Origin: Colletotrichum lupini
Taxonomy: Eukaryota; Ascomycota; Sordariomycetes; Glomerellales; Glomerellaceae
Assembly: GCF_023278565.1 (NCBI RefSeq)
Contig: NC_064679.1
Coordinates: forward strand, 1,240,001-1,304,000
Length of the DNA stretch: 64,000 bases
Reading direction: 5' to 3'
Each line of letters starts with the position of its first letter. The first letter of the stretch is position 1. Below, piece after piece: positions 59,373 to 64,000 of this stretch. A program made the translations under genes and the position numbers. The notes below the pieces were generated by a model that did not search any database, was not told where the DNA came from, and was given only the letters and a program-made list of their open reading frames with translations.

Positions 59373-61844
59373 CTTTTTGATTGACGGGAATCTGGTGATT
59401 GAAAAGCCCGAAAAGGCCCTTCGTCGTAAAGCTGCTTGCTGTGGAAGTAAATCTTGTCGGGGGTGGGAGCAAAGAAGACAGAAATGTGCTGTCTTCTTGA
59501 TGCTTAGTTTCTTTCTTGGCTTGGTAATCGGTTTCGGGGGTTCGGACAGTGAGTGGTAGCAGAAGAGAAGTGTTTCTTTATATTGGCTACTCTATGTAGG
59601 TACTCTCGAGTGTTTCTTCTTCTTCTTGGGATTGTTGTTGAAAGCAGAAATAAGAGCAAAAGAAACTCGAGAAAAGAGGAAAAGCGACAACGAAGAGTCA
59701 CAGGAAGACAGCGGTCGAGTTGTTTCGTGAATCGGGTTCGGTACGGTGATTCCTTGGGCAGGAAGACAGCAGTAGTGGTGCCGGGGTTGGAGACTGGGTG
59801 GATGTGAAGTGGTGCAGCAAGGTCAGCGGATGCAGTGGGAGCGGGTTAGTGGTGGGGTGAGGGTTCTTCGTTGTCGCTGTTGTCGAATCTCGCAGGGGCG
59901 ACGGCGGTGACACTCGGTTGGGTGTAGCAAATCGATAGTCAATGAAGTTCGTGCCAGGTAATGCGAACAGCCAGGCGTGATGATATTGTTCAAAGAGAAA
60001 AGAGTTGAGAAAGTCGAGGGTGAAAAGTGAAGATTGGAATTTTATATGGCAGAAGGAGCCACGGCCGTTTTCTGGGCGGGTAGAGGGAACCTGGAAGGAG
60101 GGGGATAGAAGTGGAGGGCGGCAGGCACGACGCACGAGGGGGGAGGGGGAAGCCTGGCAGGGGGAAATTGCCTTAGCTAGGAAGGAGGGGTCAATTTTGG
60201 CAGTAGCGGGCAGGGTCATGACGCAGCGAGCCCAACGATGCGTTGATGGGAAGGGTAATGTGACCTGACGCTTCAGTCTCTCAGCGCACTTTCTCACTGA
60301 AGCCGGGCCCGTCTCTTGTCTCTTTTTTTTTTTCGTCCCATCCCATGGGATCCCGTCTCCGGTGCAGCGTCTGCATCCACACATCACCACTTTCATCACC
60401 AACCAACATTCGCACCAACCAACGCTAGCCGACCCGGCCCAAATACTCCCTCGGTCAGGCAGGAATGAATGGCTACCTGAACTATCCGTGCTTCTCAAGA
60501 GCATGGTTCGTTTGTGATTCATGTTCAATATTGTGAGAATGGCCGATGATCAGTCAAATCGTACGTGATTTCGATACCTAGGTACGGGTACACCTCCAGT
60601 GACATTTGATCCTTGGTGTAAGGTAATGGCCATGCACACATGCCCTGGCAGAGAGTCCGGCAGCAAGCGTCCAATTTGAAACATATTCTCTCCAAGATCC
60701 GCACTCCTCACCCAATGGTTCCGTGACACGATCAGTCCACACAGCTTCTGGAAGACTACGGAGGTATCAAATCAGTCTCCCGTGACACACTCGAGCCCAC
60801 CCGCCATCATATGCGCACTCTGTAATACCTTTCCCACCACTTGGTATTACTTCCAGTCTTCGGCAGGATGTGGTGACGATGATCCTTAAACTCAGTGCAA
60901 ATACCCAATGCCCTTGCTATTTTCCTACACTGGCTGGCGCGTTTGTTGCATGCCAGAAAATCCTCAACACTTTCCCGTCTATACTCGAGTTTCTCTAACA
61001 AAGTCTCGGGATCCCAGTCCAGTCTTCACCGCTCCTCCCCGAAACCCCGTCCCAACACTCGTTTCGCCGGATCCATCCGGGCCTGGACTCCCCTAAGTCA
61101 CCGTACTATCGGTCCAAGACAGTATGGGAGTCATGCCAAACGTTTCCACGATTTTCATCGTCTCTGACAGATCCCTCAAGCAAGACGAAGACGACCCGAT
61201 ACAGATCCTGTACACAGAGAAAACGTGAAAGTCAAGCAGCTCTTCAAAGGCCATTTAATCTCAAGGCACATATGCCCAGCTGGTGCAACAAGTTGTCGTT
61301 CCTCCATGTGATTTTGCAATGTCTCTCTCATCCCGATAACCCCTCTATCCGTACAGCACCTGGCAGCTGCACACCACTGCAGGGTCAAGTGCGGGATGGT
61401 GGGGTTATTTTAATTCCCCTGTCAGCGTTGGTGTTCACGATGACGGGAAACCGGTCATTCCACTAGCCACACCACTTCGTCTCCAGCCACATCTTTCAAG
61501 TGGCTGGTGCCTTCCTTCCTTCCTTCCCGGCCTGGGTGGATCCACCTTCCCCCAGCTTCCCTTCCCAACCTGAGGCACCCTTGCGTCTAGCCTCGCCCGT
61601 CAACCTCGCGCAGCAACACGCAGCTCAGGTTGCCTGAAGCTCTGATCTCAAGGCTCCAGATTCCCCAATTCCAAACCACGTCCCGCCATCGTCATCCACC
61701 ACCACGAGCTCTCTCCCACGACTAGACAACGTGCCTACGACACCCACTCCATCACGACTCCTTTCGACGCCCAACGAACCCTCAAGTCCTCAAAACTACA
61801 CATCCGAAGCTTTCCCCGAATACCCCAAGCTCTTCTAATTCACA
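59373..61844. promoter_or_regulatory. Divergent intergenic region between the Gln/Pro-rich gene and PRE10
   Basis: 2.5 kb holding both 5' flanks. The minus-strand gene's leader is A/G- and T-rich (59540-59700). A T-run is at about 60323-60333. The PRE10 leader (61500-61844) is CT-rich, as in many highly expressed fungal genes. A 276-codon minus-strand frame at 59698-60528 is low-complexity and has no family content. I see no further gene and did not recognise a proteasome-gene (PACE-like) element. Confidence 0.4.
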
Positions 61845-63021
61845 ATGGTAAGCTTTCCCTTGCTAGGTTCCCGGGGAATCACCACCTCCAGCGACCGGGG
61901 GTTGGTACGAGCTACCAGAACCGACCAACCCAACCTTGGCTCTATATCTGTAGCACACAACTAATATGATGCCTCTCCCGCCTTATTCAGACGTCGATAG
62001 GCACAGGTTATGACCTGAGCAACTCCATCTTCTCCCCCGACGGTCGCAACTTCCAAGTCGAGTATGCCGTCAAGGCCGTCGAGAACGGTGGCACATCCAT
62101 CGGTATCCGGTGCAAGGGTGGTGTCGTCCTCGCCGTCGAAAAGATCATTGCCTCCAAGTTATGGAAGCCCAATGCCAACAAGCGTATTGCTACCATTGAC
62201 AGACATCTCGGTGTTGTAAGTCATCCGTTCCCCTCCCGCAGTCAATTTACCCCTCCCTCCCCTGCCTCGATATGCATTGTAGCTTCCGAGAGTAGCTTTA
62301 CCAAACCCTCACGACCTGCCTATCTGCATATCTCTCTGCTCTATTGGCCAGACTAACAAATCAAAAGGTCTACTCAGGCATGATCCCCGATGGCCGCCAC
62401 TTCGTCGACCGCGCCCGTGAAGAAGCCCGCGGCTGGCGCGACACCTTCAAGACTCCCATCTCCACCGCCGACCTCGCAGCCCGCATGGGCGGCTACCTCC
62501 AAGCCTACACCCTCTACTCCTCAGTCCGTCCATTCGGCATTACCGCCATTGTCGGTGGTTTCGACCCCTCTACCGAGACCCCCGTTGACGGCGAAGTTGG
62601 TTCTGGCCCCAAGGTCGGTGCTGGCGGCAAGGACACCACCAAGAAGCACGGTGGTCCCTTCCTCTACATGATCGAGCCTTCCGGTCTCTACTGGGGCTAC
62701 TACGGTGCTGCTACTGGCAAGGGCCGTCAAGCCGCCAAGGCAGAGCTCGAGAAGCTCGACCTCGCTGATGGCGGACTGACGTTGGAGGACGCCGTTAAGG
62801 AGGCTGCCCGCATCATCTACGTCGCCCACGACGACAACAAGGACAAGGAGTTTGAGCTCGAGATGAGCTGGATCAGTGATATTGACGGCCCCACCAAGGG
62901 CCGCCACGAAGAGGTGCCCAAGGAGCTGCGCGAGGAGGCGGAGCGGTTTGCCAAGAAGTCACTCGAGGGCGATGACGACGATGACGAGGACAAGAAGGAG
63001 GACGACAAGAAGGAGGAGTAG
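61845..63021 (+). CDS. PRE10: 20S proteasome alpha subunit (Pre10/PSMA3, alpha-7 position)
   Basis: Three exons: 61845-61847 (the ATG alone), 61991-62215 and 62368-63021, about 293 aa. The first intron (143 nt, GTAAGC...TTCAG) begins directly after the start codon. The second (152 nt) has a CTAAC branch site near its end. The protein opens with the alpha-subunit signature [19 protein letters not shown], followed by [19 protein letters not shown], then [11 protein letters not shown], as in PSMA3. The C-terminal 25 residues are Asp/Glu/Lys-rich ([11 protein letters not shown]), the acidic tail typical of this subunit. Alpha subunits form the outer, non-catalytic rings that gate the 20S core and contact activators. 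Confidence 0.95.
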
Positions 63022-64000
63022 GGCATCGACAGCGAGGCGTGATTGGGTCCTGGCGATGAGTAGAGCGGTGGCATTACGACAGAATGAGACGAAATCAAAA
63101 AAAAAGAAATCTGTCAAACACAACACAGGGGAAGCTGCCGCCGTTGGGGGAATGGCGTTCCAGATGACCTTTGTGTACTTGTAAAAACACCATGATGAGG
63201 GCTATGGCGGCTGGATCATAGACTAATGAGACCTGGTTTGGGCAAGACTTAGGATTGCAAGGACTTGTGTGAAGCGTGATTGTTGCTGGCGAGGTCCAAG
63301 ACGAGGTGCTGGGTCAAGCGATGGCCGTTTCTTTCAGCTACCTGCACCAGCAATTTCCAGTACCTCTGTCCCACGTCATAGGTTTCTGGTGCTTTACGAT
63401 CAAAGAGATGAGCAATTCCGGACACGGCCGTCTCACCCATATCAAGCCACGGGCAGAGGCACAGAAACGTGCTTTATCTCTATACTGGCTGCAAGAGGAG
63501 TATAGGCGGTCTGGGCGTCTTTTTCCTTTTCTCTTCAGTTCGAGGCGTCTAAAGTCTACAGGATAAGAGGAGGAAGTCGCTCTGCGGAGAGGGGGGGGGG
63601 GGCATGCAATGTAAAGATCCCGAATCAATGCGAAGCAGCTGAGAGAGATTTTCCCATCCCGGGCAGTTTTCGCTTGCCTTTCCTTTGCCCTCGGAAGTGT
63701 GGCTCGCACTTCTGTTGCGGGTGCCGTCTCTGGCGGAGGACTTGGCGGAGGAGAGTGACTGCCCTCACGGCGAGAATGTGGCGTCGGTTGATGTGGATCG
63801 GTGAATGTTGTGAGTGGTTCATGTGTCTAGCCAGCTTGAGATAAGTTATTCACCCTTGCTCCCAGTCTTAGATCCTTATTATTGTCTGCGTTGTATTCTG
63901 GTGGGCACACGCAGACGCGGTGGGCTGGGATGGGAGAACCCGTACACGCCTGATCTTGGGGCGATGAGATTCGCTGCCCTGATTATAAGATACAGACGAC
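63022..64000. other. 3' flank of PRE10 to window end
   Basis: PRE10 3'UTR and beyond. A G-run (63591-63602) and an A-rich run (about 63096-63110) stand out. Short ORFs on either strand lack recognisable content. Confidence 0.4.

Noticed and set aside
59698..60528. 276-codon minus-strand ORF
   Set aside because: Thr/Pro/Ser-rich translation of promoter DNA upstream of two genes, with no family resemblance.

Overview
The window reads as nuclear DNA of a filamentous ascomycete (Pezizomycotina, most likely Sordariomycetes). The evidence is short introns (mostly 50-170 nt) with GTAnGT donors and CTAAC-like branch sites, C/G-ending codons in the conserved genes, fungal-specific families (fungal rhodopsin-type 7TM receptor, fungal F-box family) and long, short-tandem-repeat-rich intergenic DNA. 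Genus cannot be fixed from the sequence alone. No virus, bacterial operon, CRISPR array or intact transposon was recognised.

Layout. 1-13,694 is a compact housekeeping block: cul3 (cullin-3, minus, 3' part outside the window), ZIM17 (mitochondrial Hsp70 escort zinc finger, plus), UTP20 (giant HEAT-repeat ribosome-assembly factor, minus) and a CwfJ/Drn1-type lariat-debranching cofactor (plus) that shares a divergent promoter with UTP20. 13,695-39,821 is a 26 kb low-gene-density stretch with one convincing gene, CDC25 (M-phase inducer phosphatase, minus, four exons). It is flanked by 4.8 kb on its 3' side and 19.4 kb on its 5' side, which hold microsatellites, G-quadruplex-type G tracts and short recurring motifs but no credible ORF. 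39,822-43,082 is POL5 (ribosome biogenesis). 43,083-52,068 looks like an accessory patch between two conserved genes. It has an orphan Ser-rich ORF lacking any Met, a four-cysteine small secreted protein with an unusual intron, an atypical RING protein, and a decayed F-box gene with RIP-type nonsense mutations. 52,069-64,000 returns to ordinary genes: ERJ5 (ER J-protein), a PTH11/SAT4-like 7TM receptor, a Gln/Pro-rich hypothetical with a 5'UTR intron, and PRE10 (20S proteasome alpha subunit).

Functional themes. UTP20 and POL5 serve rRNA maturation and nucleolar ribosome assembly, and DRN1 serves RNA turnover after splicing. CUL3, PRE10, the RING protein and the F-box remnant belong to ubiquitin-proteasome biology. 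ZIM17 and ERJ5 are Hsp70 co-factors in mitochondria and ER. CDC25 drives mitotic entry. These genes are neighbours but not an operon-like cluster. I found no convincing new multi-gene system. The points most worth a second look are the secreted-protein splicing arrangement, the F-box pseudogene, and the G4-bearing gene desert upstream of CDC25.
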